Below, one piece after another: positions 24,887-38,100 of a stretch of 57,467 nt of DNA. The stretch's first letter is position 1, and each line of letters opens with the position of its first letter. The notes beneath the pieces are model-generated. The model was not told where the DNA came from. It searched no databases and saw only the letters and a list, made by a program, of their open reading frames with translations. A program made the translations under genes and the position numbers. Location of the stretch: the NCBI GenBank assembly GCA_003427395.1, contig BFEA01000125.1, positions 1,588,922 to 1,646,388 of the forward strand. The letters run 5' to 3'. This DNA is from Chara braunii (taxonomy: Eukaryota; Streptophyta; Charophyceae; Charales; Characeae).

Positions 24887-27800
24887 CTGCTGATGGGGAG
24901 GTGGCGGAGCAGGCGGGGGATGAACATGCGAAATAGAATGCATAGATGCGTGGCCATGCGATTGAAGTGGAGAATGGACATTACTCGTCCATGGACCTCC
25001 CTGCTGCTGTTGATGACTGTTTGAAGGCTTCGCCAAGTTTAGGTGCGGCTGCAGCTGTGAATGTGAAGAGGGAACACCCTGTGCACCAGGGGAGGAAAGA
25101 GGCTGAGCGTGAATCAAGGACGGTGGCTGCTGCTGTTGCTGCTGTTTATGTGGCCCGTGCAGCGATTGAGAAGAAGAATGATGCTGTGAATACCCTGGTG
25201 CCTGTGACTGTGAAGGCTGCTGTGAATGTGAAAATGTTAGTGGAGGTGGTGGTGGTTGCTGCTGGGAATGGGGAAACGGAGGCTGTGGAGGTGGGTGTGG
25301 ATGTGAATGTGTGACGGAGTGCTGCCTTGCTTGCTGATGTTGAGGGTGAGACTGCACATGCACTTGCACCTGCGGCGAAGGTGGTCCCTGCTGCGAGTGT
25401 AAATGTGATTGTTGTGGATGTGCCAAATGTGGATGCTGCTGCTGAACGTTGAGCTGCATTGGGTGCAGCTTCGGATGTGAAAAGGATTGTGGGTGTGACT
25501 GTGGCACCTGAACATGAGGAGGTGGCTGAGGTCCGAGCGCCGGTGATTGATGTGGCACTTGCTTCGGGGGTTCCATGCTCCTTGGAGACGAGGGTGTCGG
25601 TGGTGCATTCACAAGCTGCAAGACTGGCCCTGTGGACGCAGTGGAAGCATTGGTCGCGGGAACACGTTGCGACACAGGAGGCCCACCCTGTGCAGGAACA
25701 GACCTTGCTACAGGTTGTGGGGCTGACTGTGGTGCTTGAGATTGGGGGACTGCACCTTGTTGGAAATGTCCTGGTCTCCCACTCAGCCCTGCAGTAGGCC
25801 TGCCACCACCACTGCCTCCAACATTGGTGCTCCCCTGCTGTTGGTGTTGATAATGCTGTTGAGCATGCCCTTGTGAAGTGTTCCCTTCGGTATGGCTCTG
25901 CACTGGTGGCTGTGACTGCATGATCCCAGGACCCTGTGCTTGCGGTACACCTGGCCTTCCACTGGGGTGGTCCTTCGAGGGGTCCTTCCCACTCCCTGGC
26001 TCGCCTCCTGCAGCCACTCCGCCAAATGGTACCTGCAACCAATCAATAGAGTTCGATTAGCACACTAACACACCGAACATCTGTGACATAAGACTATCCC
26101 TATCCTTGGAATGAAAGACCAATCCTCGCTCCTCCAACGAACAGCACACTAAACGGTTCCAGAGATGAGGCAGTCCTTCACACTTTACCAGTACCAGGTG
26201 ATTGACCTTAGCAAACCATGCTTCCCTCCTCCCACCTTCCCATGGCACACTCCTTTCACCACCTCCACATAGTCGCTCGCTACTGAATGTCAATTAGCTT
26301 GCACATGATCGAAGGACACTCACACGAAATGCTGCAGGCGCCTTCCCAGGATAGAACCTGTCTCTTATACACATCTAGATGTGTATAAGAGACAGGTGCA
26401 AGCTAATTGACATGCACACTCCTTTCACCACCTCCACATAGTCGCTCGCTACTGAATGTCAATTAGCTTGCACATGATCGAAGGACACTCACACGAAATG
26501 CTGCAGGCGCCTTCCCAGGATAGAACTGTTCAAACCTTCCCTGCAATGCATCCATGGTGGAAATCATCACAAACAAGAACACATTCAGCACGCCAATCAT
26601 AATTCTCCATTCCGAGTCGCTCTTGGACTTCCCACATTTTCCATCATCTCACAGTCCCCAAGTCCAGAGCCCGCAAAACACTACGGCTCACGGGTCCGAG
26701 CAATCCCCGCAGCTCGTAGGACAGTGCTCCAAAAACTCACCAGACACTTCGCAAGGGTGGGATAAGGGGCAAAGGTGCCGTAAGATGCTCTGCATGCAGT
26801 GGGGGCAAGCAAAAGGAACTCTTCGAGCTTGCAAAATACTTTTAGGAGATGGACTTGGACAGTTGGAGAGGGAAGCTGGGGTTCTAATATGTCGCAAGGT
26901 GATAGCAGTCGAAGAGATAAAGAGGAGAAGACAAATACTCAAAATGCCATAAACTGGGTGGAAAGAGAAAAGCCTATTCCAGTTGGGAGCTATGTATACA
27001 AAATCTTTAATGTTTTAGGCGAGTGGGGAAAGAGCGCCAGAGGGTGTAAGACCATGCTCTGAGCGCAAGTGTTCACCTTGTGGAAAATCAGACAGCAGAG
27101 CCCAAGAAGATAATTCAACAGCCAGTACGTTCACAGCATGGTTCCCAAACCTTTTTCTTGGTCAGCTGCCAATCCACTTTTGCTTGATGCGAATGCAGCT
27201 GACCCTAACGTGATTCAGTGGGCGACCAATACTTCCATGTTGGGAAGAGGTCGGGCAGACATCGGATAGAAAATGCTGGATGTATCTGGACTGAGAGAAG
27301 ACCAAACCTGAGAGTCCAAACGTCTGGGGCCACTGGACGAAGACCAGTTCTGAGTGTAGCACTCCTGTGCACAAAAAAAAAAAAAAAAAAAAAAAAAAAA
27401 CACAGCATGGTGATGTTCATGCCAGGCACTGTGACATCGTAACGGCATCCTTTTATATTTTTTCCTTGTTTTTAGCTATTGGATGTATTTTTCCACATTC
27501 TCCTTAACGAATTTGGCGAGCTACGTGCAGGGAGGGGGCTGATACGCTTCTGTTTCAGCCGGAAATTATGAACATTCCACTACCATGATCAGCTCCCGAT
27601 ACATTCAGCATGATGTGCAGTTTTGGCACCAATTTTGCCAGCGCAATCTTAGATAGTTTTATGTACGAGCTCTTTTTTCTTTCTTTTTTCTGGTCCCCGT
27701 GTGACCCTGCTGGGGAATACCCTGGTGGGCCCAGCCGTGCAGGGTCCCAGACAGTTCCAACGCACAATACCAAAAAGAAAACGATGTGTAAAAATACAAC

Positions 27801-28633
27801 ACAAACAACTTTTGCCAGATGCTCCCCCAGATGGTCCCCTAGAAATTGCTTATTAATTTCATGATAGAAAAACAAAATGAGTAAGATATATGACATACCC
27901 CTTTAGACTACTTTACTCATTCTATGTACCCCCCAACCCCCCTGGGTGACCCATCGCCGAGTTGGAAGGTAAGCCATGATTCAGACTGCTCAGGCCAAGT
28001 GCAATACTCTCTTGTTTTCCCAGCGGGGGGGGGAGGCGGGGATCCTGCCTCCTTTTTTATCTCCCTGGTTTAGCCTTCCTTGGTCCCTCCTTGAATTCAG
28101 GGAGCAGCAAAGCTCTTCAAACCACATAAACCAGAAAATTTGTCTGGGCTGGTGGAGGTGGCTCCAATTCGCCATTATTTTCAAAAATAACCAAATAAAA
28201 AAATACTACACGATTTACACATATCGTACGGTTGCAGTAATTCAAGAGACATGTTGACATGTGATCATACTATCAATGATATTGTTGTTGGAAAAAAGCC
28301 GAACACATATACTGCCAGGTGATACGTCTCATTTTATTTATGTCTATAGAACTTTTTGACAGCTGGTATCTTTTTCCCTTATTGGGCAGTTTATTTTCAT
28401 TTTGAAGAGCAACAGAAAAAGGGGGAGCTGATTGGCTGATGCAACGAACATACGGTGAAGTTCGGCGTGAACTAACGGTAGTCAATCCTATATTTTATGC
28501 CTCGCAGAAAATGAGAAAAAGAAAGGTTACCTGCTTGCTCATAATAGGACGGATACCTGGGCTACGAACCCGACCACCAGGTCACCTTGGTTGCCTGGAC
28601 GCCCCAGCCGTACAAGGGTCAGGGAAGTAACCT

Positions 28634-28705
<72 letters not shown>

Positions 28706-31700
28706 AAACAAACAGAAATCTAAAAAAAAAAAAAAAACTAGGCTATGCAGTAAAATAAACTGAACAACTTTCGCTCCAGGGTCAAATCGAAATTCCTTAC
28801 CAAATTATAAATAAAAATGAAATAAGTTTTTTTTTATTTTTGCTGTTCTTTTTTTCGGGCCTGGCCACGCAAGTGGGCCCCCGGGTTCCTATGGTAGCCT
28901 AGACAGATACTGGATTCTAAGCAACCCCAAAATAGACACGGTACATTTGGCCAGAGGCAAGGTCCAGGGACATCAGTGACATGATGCCGAGATGGAGGGA
29001 CTTGCATAACTCAGATACAGCACAGGGGGGCCAGAACACTCCAAGGGAGAGATCTGAGAATCGAATATGGTCATGATGGTCAGAAATCGAGCCAAGAACA
29101 ACGAACAAGGAATGGGTCGTCACCCCAATTTAAACCGCTAGTACACAGCCCCAGCCTTGCGCAGGCATGCCGCCGATAATAAAAAATTGGTGGCCTGCAT
29201 TACCTACCGGATTCCGACAGGCGCCCCCCGGCCAATGGCGGACGCAGATGTCGAATGGCGTAGCCTAACCTTTCTCATGATTCTTGTTACTTCTTTTGCC
29301 CATTTCTTTCTGGGCTATCGACACTCTCCAATCGATCGCGAGGGGAAAACCTAGGCCCTGGACCCAACCACAGGTTGTGAGGTCGTGATGTTGTTTCAAA
29401 AGGACAAAGCTCGCAAGTTCGACAATGGAACCTGACAGGAACTCATGAAACTACTGAATTATGGAGCAATCAATGCCGTTTAGAGGTCCTCCAACGGAGT
29501 GGAGGGCATGAGAGTGTGTCCATGATGTATGTTAACGACTTGCCAGGACCAGACTGGCGCTCCCGCGAATGGATATGCAACCACAACCATAAGGGCCCAC
29601 TTTGGGGGGAAAAACAAAAGAAACAGGATGGATACTCATGTTGTTGGATGCATCGTCTCCCTTGTCTAGTCTAGCTTACGGGAAGATGCATCGCGTTCTG
29701 AGTGGGCATTCATACCATCAGGATGATGGTAGGAGGGCAAGCAGCTAAAGAGATGGTTGCCTTGCCGGAGGAGGGGTGAAGGGGTCAGACGGTGGTTTAA
29801 CCCTGGTGGGATGACTGTTTTCCTGAAGCTTCCATACGTTTTCACAACTTTGTTTTTTCTCTCCTCCGTAACTTCCAGCAGCCCGCTCTAGTACTACTGC
29901 AGTGGCGTTATTTTAGAATTCTTTACCTGTTCAGCTGTTCATAATCCATTCAGGTGATCTCAGCAGAACCTGGTGACTGTGGGCCCCGTTTCCAGTGAGT
30001 GTTGCTCCCCAAGAATCGATTGGACCAATCTATCCTCCATATAATAATACTTAAGAAGAAGCCGCCCCGTAAAAACATCCCACGGGCCCATGAAAAAGAA
30101 GTGTCAGGCCGTGTCTCACTCGGTGGGACACGAAGTTCACGTTTTCGCTTTTTGTAGGTCGTGCGAAGTTCTCGCAGCCGCTGTGGGTTCTTAGGCCATG
30201 CAGAGTTCGCATTTACGTTTCCGCTGGTTGAGTCTTTTTTTTCAAGTCTGGAAGGGGGCAGATTCATTTCGTTTTGGGTTTGTCACTGTTGGTCTTTTGT
30301 TCCATAGGCAAAAGTCGTTCTTCATTTTCTTTCCCGATTTGGCCAGTTCAGACCGTTGCTGCGTTTTGAATTGTCTAGTTTCCGACTTTCCTGTTCCGTG
30401 CCACCACTGCGTTGCCCTGTCCGTGCTTCTCCAGATCCCACCGTTTTGTGCGGTTGCTGAGTTATCTGTCATTGGCTCACGCTGCATTCGAGGACCAACG
30501 GGGGTGGCCTGATTATGAAGTTAACGGCTGCTCGGTGCAGATGGAAGAAATACATGAAACGTTGGTAAAGACGTGATGAGCTCGAATCATGATGCAATCC
30601 CGTCTTTTATCTCGTATAAGGGGAGGAAGAGGGATGGGTTCATCCGCATTCCAGCTACAGCACTATGGGCAAATTTACGTGAGGACTTCTCCAGATGTGT
30701 CGGACTGTATTTGAGTGCAATGTGTTCCCTTTTCTGAGCAGTCCTGGGCTATCATCATCACACTGACTGGCCCAAACCAATTCCGAGTTCGGGCATTGAC
30801 AATAGGAGACCCTGCACATTCTGGAGTTGTTCTTTTCCACGAAGTTATTGGAAGAAAAATCGGCAGACCAGTTCCAATTGAAAATAGAAACGTCAAATGT
30901 ATCCGACCACAATTACTACTAGACCCGGATGAACTCGGTGTGGGTGTGCCCTCGCCCGTCAATGCCCGCAGGAACGACGACATTTCAGGTCACACAAGGA
31001 CCAGAGCCGCCCTAAATGTATCTGACAGCAATTATGACGTGCTGCAGAGCACTCTCCTTTCAATTGTGACTGTCATCCCCACACCTCTTTGCGTGCGGCA
31101 GCGCCCACGGCCCACCTCCATTCGTCTCTTTTAAAAACAAAAGAAGGATACTCGTGTAGCTCTGGAGCACTAGTCCGGTTGCAACAAAATGTGGTGTAGA
31201 ATTGCATTTGAGCCTGAATGCTCATCACGCAATGGGATGTTTTTGAGGCATTATAGATTTCCACCTGACCTCGGACTATGGTATGGGGGCATGTCGCCAC
31301 CACAAGATCTTTGTTTGGGGGAGGGGAATCATTTCGCAATTTGTGAGTGTCATCCTTGCGCAGGGGCCATGCTATCTTTTTCTGTATCGTTCCAAATTTA
31401 ACGGATGTCCGAAAGGACGCCACCACAAGATCTTTTAACACCATGGAGAACTGGAATGCAGTCAGGGGGGGGTGAGCAACATGCCCTGGGAGTCTCAAAA
31501 CATAAACACAGACGAGACACAGATCCCTTCCAATAAATATATCCAGGCAAGGATGATTAGAGGAAATGCAGATGCATAATAAAGAGACCGCGGGTCGAAT
31601 ATCAGATAACCAGACAATTTGCCCAGATGTCACAACCGGCACACCATGTCCAGGGGGGAATGAATTTGGCTGTTATGGCCAAGATCAATAGGCTGGACAC

Positions 31701-34700
31701 TTATGCCCAAGAGCACCATCGCACTGATCACTGCACAAGAGAAGTAACCACCAAGGAGATGGCACCTACACTCCATGGCTGTCGAGATGGTTCACACAAG
31801 TAGTTTTGGCCGCGCCTAAAGGAAGTGTCAAATGCGGTTGAGTGAGCATGGAGTGCCACAACCATTTGGGCAACAAGGCCGCAGTCGCCTCCCAAGGCAT
31901 TTGTTTCTTGAAATGAGATCTGTTTGACGACCGCCTCTTTCTGGACATCACGACCTGCACCTACACTCCATGGTTGTCAAGATGGTTCATGCAAGTAGTT
32001 TTGGTCGCGCCTAAAGGAAGTGTCAAATGCGGTTGAGCGAGCATGGAGTGCCACAACCATTTGGGCGAGAAGGCCGCAGTCCCCTCCCAGGGCATTCGTT
32101 TCTTGAAATGAGATCCGTTTGACGGCCTCCTCTTTCTGGACATCACAACCTGCACCTACACTCCATGGCTGTCGAGATGGTTCATGCAAATAGTTTTGGT
32201 TGTGCCTAAAGGAAATGTTAAATGCGGTTGAGTGAGCATAGAGAGCCACAGGCCACAGTTGCCCCCCAGCGCATTTGTTTCTTGGAATGAGACCCATCGG
32301 CCCTGACGGCCGCCTCTTTCTGGACATCACGACCTTGGAGCAGGTTTGTTTCGTGGAATGTGATCCGTCAATTCTGACAGCTGCCTCTTTCTAGACGTCC
32401 CACGACCTAGGAGAGGGTTGATATGGCTCCATTAAAAAATCACCACATCATGTTTGCCGTGGTGAGGGATACACCTCAGAGAGTCGAGCCCAGACAGCCG
32501 TAAGAGATGCGACCATCATATGGCTCTCCACCAGTGCCAACTCCATGTGGGTTTGAATGGATCCTGGCAATTGTACTCATCACGGAGTTCTCAAAAGGAC
32601 AATTTCCAAACATGGCAGGGGAAGAACAGGTGGTAGATGGCAAGAGAGTTAGGCTGAAGAGGCGCACCAGTGAAGGTTCACGAGGGCTAGGCTGGTTTGG
32701 CAACAGCAAAGCATGTCTAGGGATGCACAGAGATGGGAGCGGATCGTTTATGGTCTTGAGGCAAGAAGTTCAGGAGATGGAAAAGGAGATGCCAAAATAA
32801 GGAAGAGGGCACGGGAGACGAGACCGATGGAACGGGGGCTAAGAAATGAGGTAGGCAGGACCTCCCGAGATTGGAAAAGACCGGGTGGAGAAGGGGATGT
32901 TGGCAAGGCAGCGCACAGGTTGGTGGACTAAACATACGAGAGAACATTCGCATTCTAGAAAGCGGGAGGTATCAACATCACAAATCCCCCAGAGTGGGAA
33001 ACTCCACTCTAGAAGGTCACAAACTGACAACAGAGGACATTTGAGGTTAGAATAAAAGGAGGCCAAGAGGTCCAAGCGGGGTCAGAGGGACATTGCAGTA
33101 GGGTATGGAGGAAGGAGAGGAAGATCAAAACGACATACAGATGGCATCCAGAACAGTATGGTGGCATCTTGCTCAGCCCCAGTCAAGCATTACACATTCT
33201 TCAACTCTCTCTCTCGGGCACACGGTGTTGGATGGCATGCCCAGATTTGAAATCGGAGGCAGTGATATTTAAACAGGAAAGGAAGGAGGTAGAGGGCAAG
33301 AGAAACCTCACAATGAAGGCCATGCGAGGCCTTCAGAGGAAGTTCTGAGAGCGGACGGAAGGAAGTCCTCCAGGGCTCTTGTTCCCGCATTATTTCATCT
33401 AGTTAGGACAAACGAACCAGCCTAATTAGGGCAAACGAGTCTACCACAATGTCTGATTTGTTATCCCAGTCCATTGATAGAGGCACTTCTCCCCTTGCCA
33501 GTCGGAAAGAATGTCTGATTTGTTATCCCAGCCCATTGCCCGCTGCACCTATCCCCATGTCGGTCGATGAAGTATAGTTAAGATAGTACTGTCTGCTGAA
33601 ACACCCGCTGTGAGCTCTCTGGGATGGATTTTGACTAACAGTCCACGATTGGTGCTGTTGACAATTGAAGCTCCACTACCCCCAGAGTCGGTTTGTGTCT
33701 CTGCAGAATCTTCAATGTCGTTTGAAGACGAAAGACATCAATGGCAGAACACTGGCAGAGAATGCCGACGTAATCATCAAACTAGCACTCCACCTTCATC
33801 AGCTGCATGTTTCCAATGATCCCGAAAAAGACTGCATGGATTGAATTAAAGGTCTGCCACTTCCTAACGACCATGTCCATGACCCTATACGGACAACTAC
33901 CATCTTCCTCCAAAAATAACGTGTAGTATGGAAGTTTTTTGAAATTCACAGTATTTATTTATTTATTATTATTTATTTATTATTATTTATTTATTATTAT
34001 TTATTTATTATTATTTATTTATTATTATTTATTTATTTAACACAAGACAACTGATTATTATTCAAAAAACAAGAGGAGGCCAGGAATCTCTCACAAACAA
34101 CCCTGAAAAGTACTTCGGTCCAGGTGTTGGGAGATGTTCCAGTGACAGAATGGAAACCTCTAGACCGCTGTCCTGATATTCCCAACCCTGACACAGGCCA
34201 ACACAGCCAAACAATCTGAAAAAGGACCTACAGGCCCCCATAGCACCCACAAACCTGCCACAGGCCCGAGAAGCCAAACAACACAAAATTGAAACCAATC
34301 CGCACTACTCTCCACTTGACCCACAAACCTGTCAAAGGCCCGAAAAGCCAAACAATACAAAATTGAAACCAATCCGCACTACTCTCTACTCGACCCACAA
34401 ACCTGCCACAGGCCCAAAAAGCCAAACAATACAAAACTGAAACCAATCCGCACTACTATCTACTTGTATTACTGCTACTGACCACCTAAAGCCGCGGAGA
34501 ACCGCATGCACAACCACGAAACTGACAAGCCCTATGCGAACTATCCCTCTGGCAGAATAGACAGATTATAAGGACCGAACGCCCAGGTCCATCCAACACA
34601 CAAACAACTGCGAAGAAAACAACCACGAATCTAGGATCAACTTACCATTTAAATTGTAGCCAACGAGCCATGAAGACACCAACTTTCTCGAGTCCACAAG

Positions 34701-35048
34701 ATCTATTTGAATAGAACGGTCCGTTGATTTTTGTTTAGATCAAAAGAAAAGCATGTTTTTTTTGTTTTTTTTTTATTATGGTCCGATGGACCACAGATCA
34801 GATATTAAACTGATCAGAACAGATACTACACTTGATCTTAGCCAAAAGGCCGAGAAAGGTATTAGAATCAAAAGAAAAGCATGTTGAAATCACAGGGATA
34901 TGCAAAAAGAATGCACGTATTATAATAGAGTCAATTCTATCATAAATCTACTATACTGGAGGAAACCACCAAACAAAATGCTCTCTTCCAATAGAACAGC
35001 ATACCACCAGATCAAGCACTCTAATCGGGCATAGCATAGCACATGACC

Positions 35049-35107
<59 letters not shown>

Positions 35108-38100
35108 CACAATTTCCACAACAGCCCCTTCTACCCGGATGAGCAGATCCAAAACTAAAACAGGAACATAATGCAGTTTCCTTGTACAGTCCTCTCTCTT
35201 TGTAATATTTCCTTTGGCTTTCATTGGGGTGCCCCGTTTATTTCTTCCTGGACATCCCCCTTTATTGTGCCTCCGGTGTACATGTTTTGCCATGTCGAGT
35301 GTGGTTGAGCACATGCTGGCTACATCCTCGTGCACAATAACGGGCCACTTTCACGCAGATCTTCAGTTCATATTTTCTGTTCTCTTAAACCACCACTAAC
35401 TTTCAGGCTGGGAGGCTAAGTCGTAAAAGTAACCTATACCACATTTTTCGCAGCCTGGGCGTCGTTGATAAATTTCATCGGTGGCACCCAGCCTCCGAAA
35501 TTCGAATTGTGAGGCCCAATGCCGATATACGGGAAAGGTAGCGCTCCTTTACCGATGCTCATTTATACGCATTTAGCGGCGCCACACAAGGGGAAGGAGG
35601 AAAAGAAGAAATGTGGGTGTGTTGTCATGTTCGCTGTACACAACTCCACAGAAAACCGACAACAGTGCCAGACTTTTTCGTCAGACTATCACCGCCTCAT
35701 TGTGTTGTGAATCATCACCACAACAGCCCATTTTCCACCAACTCATTCTATGCGTTTTCAAAAAAGCACAAACTCTCTCTCCCATTCCATCCACAAATGT
35801 GTGTGTGACACAGTGGGAGACATACTTCCCTCTAGACACGTACATCCATCCAATGTGCACAAAAATCTGTCAACAAGACATTCAAAAAAAATGCACAGGC
35901 ATGCATACACATACCAGCTGTGCCCACGCACCTGTTGCTCACTGCGACGAAATTCATCCATGGACGGCGGGGCAGAACTGGTGCGCGCAGGAATCTGGAG
36001 CAGAAAAAGCCATATCAACGCAGCGACCTGTGTTTTTAATGAACAGTCGCTAACCCCGCTATATGTCACTTTTGTCTTTTTTTGCACAGAAAAGCACTCC
36101 TCCTGAAGTTACTGAGTGATTTTGCCAAGTTCCTTCAACATGCTTTTACGTCAAAAACGTTACGCAGAGGAGAACAGGAACAGCAGCAAGACAGCACCCA
36201 AAATTCAAAGGTATAAACTGATTGTCCTCCGTGGGAAGAGGCTGTTCCCCCAGCCCAAAGACGCCCCACCAATCACCAAGGAGCCCGCAAGTAGGCTGGT
36301 CTATAGGCAAGTGACACAGTGGGCTGGTCCAAGTAAGTTCCCCCAGCCCATAAGAACTACCTAGTCTAGAAACAACCACATGTCCAACCCGAGTTGCCTA
36401 CCTCCACAATTGTCAGTCAAGCCCAGCACTCGACCACTGCATCTGCATGGATGTCAGCAAACACATAACACAGACAGGCTCTACAACTTTGGCCACAACG
36501 AGAAATGGACTTGACAGGCAAGTGCCACAGTGGGCTGGTCCACATAACGCTCTGAGAATTTCTCCTCCCGAAAAGCATCTTTCGTGGAATATATAGACGG
36601 TCTTCTCAGGTGCACTGATATCTACCATAATCGCCATGCACCGATGTCCTGCACCCCCCCAGCCTCCTTTCACCTCCTTGAGAGGACAGAGCCCCGGCGT
36701 ACATGAAATAGCACGAGAGAATAGAGAGACACGAAAGGTAATGGGTCGATAGCAAGCGAAGGGTTCAAAAAAATATACACAAAACAAACGGAGATAAAAT
36801 TCAAAACAGGCAAAGAGCTTATACATCAATGCAGCCACCAGTGCTTTAATTGCCATCTGCAATCCTGCACCTGTGGAACGAAACCCCACCGTAAAGTGGA
36901 GACATTCCATTCTAGGGTTCTTGTTACAGTAACCTCTAATGGTTCCCAGGTTCATACAGGTCCCAAGTATATACAATCCCACTGTTCACACAGGTCCCAA
37001 GGTTCGTACAGGTCCCAAGTACCTACAATCCCAAAGTTTGTAAAGGTCCCAAGTATATACAATCCCACAGTTTGTACAGGTCGAATATTAAAGTAAACCA
37101 AAGGATGCAAAAGAGTTCCACCAGTAGCAAACCCATCCCGCGGTTCGTACAGGTCGAATACTACTGTTTTTCTAGCTTCAGTGGCATATAGCACTGTGCA
37201 GAACATCAGAACATCTCTTCTACATTCATGATCCCCTAATTTGGATCATGCGTGATAAAAGTCAATCTTCATAGGTCCCAAGTACTATACAATCCTTTGC
37301 TTCTGTTGCACAGTACAGTGATATCCCACGGATTTTAAACACCTGGTTCTTCGGGATTTGCCTGGGCCCACAGCAAGCTTGTGCAGAGAATAGGAATGTT
37401 ATCATGATGGCCTGTCACACTGGACCTGAGAGGAAAGGTGGAAATAAAGGCAAGCTGACAGTCGATCATCTACGATGCTTGTCACGCTTCCTTCGGCCAG
37501 ACGGAAGAAACCACGAGTTTGTTTCATGATGTAATATTTTATTCTGACTTGCCGGTGGAATAGGAACCGGACTGATGCTCCCCAGAATTGAAATGGAGGC
37601 AGGGCAATAAAGACCCGTTTTGCGTATTCAAAAAACATATATATACATATTGTCACATAACTACAAACTAAAAGAGCGCACTTTGCGAAACAAAGAATAA
37701 AAACAAAAAACGGGCACATTGCAAGAATAAAAACAAAAACAAAAACAAGAACAAAAAGAAAAAGTAAGGGCAGATTGAAACCATTAAATTTCTCATTCTT
37801 CTTTGAACTCCACCTCCACTGTGCCTCTCACGTGCAAGGCTCACCACTTTGATGAAGTTCAGCGCGATCTGCCCCCATCCCCGTATGCCATAACAGCCCA
37901 CTTGCACGCTGTGAGAGAGGCATGCCAAAGAGCTAGCTCTTCTTTCCCTAAAAGCATCGCTCTGACCCAGTGGATTCTCTACCACGCCGAAGACCACGAC
38001 TCCATGAAAATGAGAAGGGATTCCAACCATTAAAACACCACTACCTTTCTCAGGGCATATTCACACGGGGACCAAAATTCTCAAAAATTTGAGGCATTTG

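Larger units (their letters stand above)
26033..35931 (-). other. eIF4G intron 5 (9.9 kb)
   Basis: Lies between the PARTSSAPP exon and the giant exon. It contains the adapter chimera, a poly(A) retroposon, U6 and U2 retropseudogenes, poly(A) tracts near 28.6 kb and three tandem arrays. No separate gene is supported. Confidence 0.9.

Noticed and set aside
15262-25797. Many plus-strand and alternative minus-strand open frames across the giant exon
   Set aside because: Shadows of the repetitive eIF4G coding sequence; only the main minus frame carries conserved domains.
30715-31134. 139-codon plus-strand frame in intron 5
   Set aside because: Reads more like a protein than most, but the opposite strand is also open, no family is recognised and no splice or promoter context supports it.
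31758-32330. Recurrent [10 protein letters not shown] small proteins
   Set aside because: Created by the 195-bp tandem repeat, whose length is a multiple of three.
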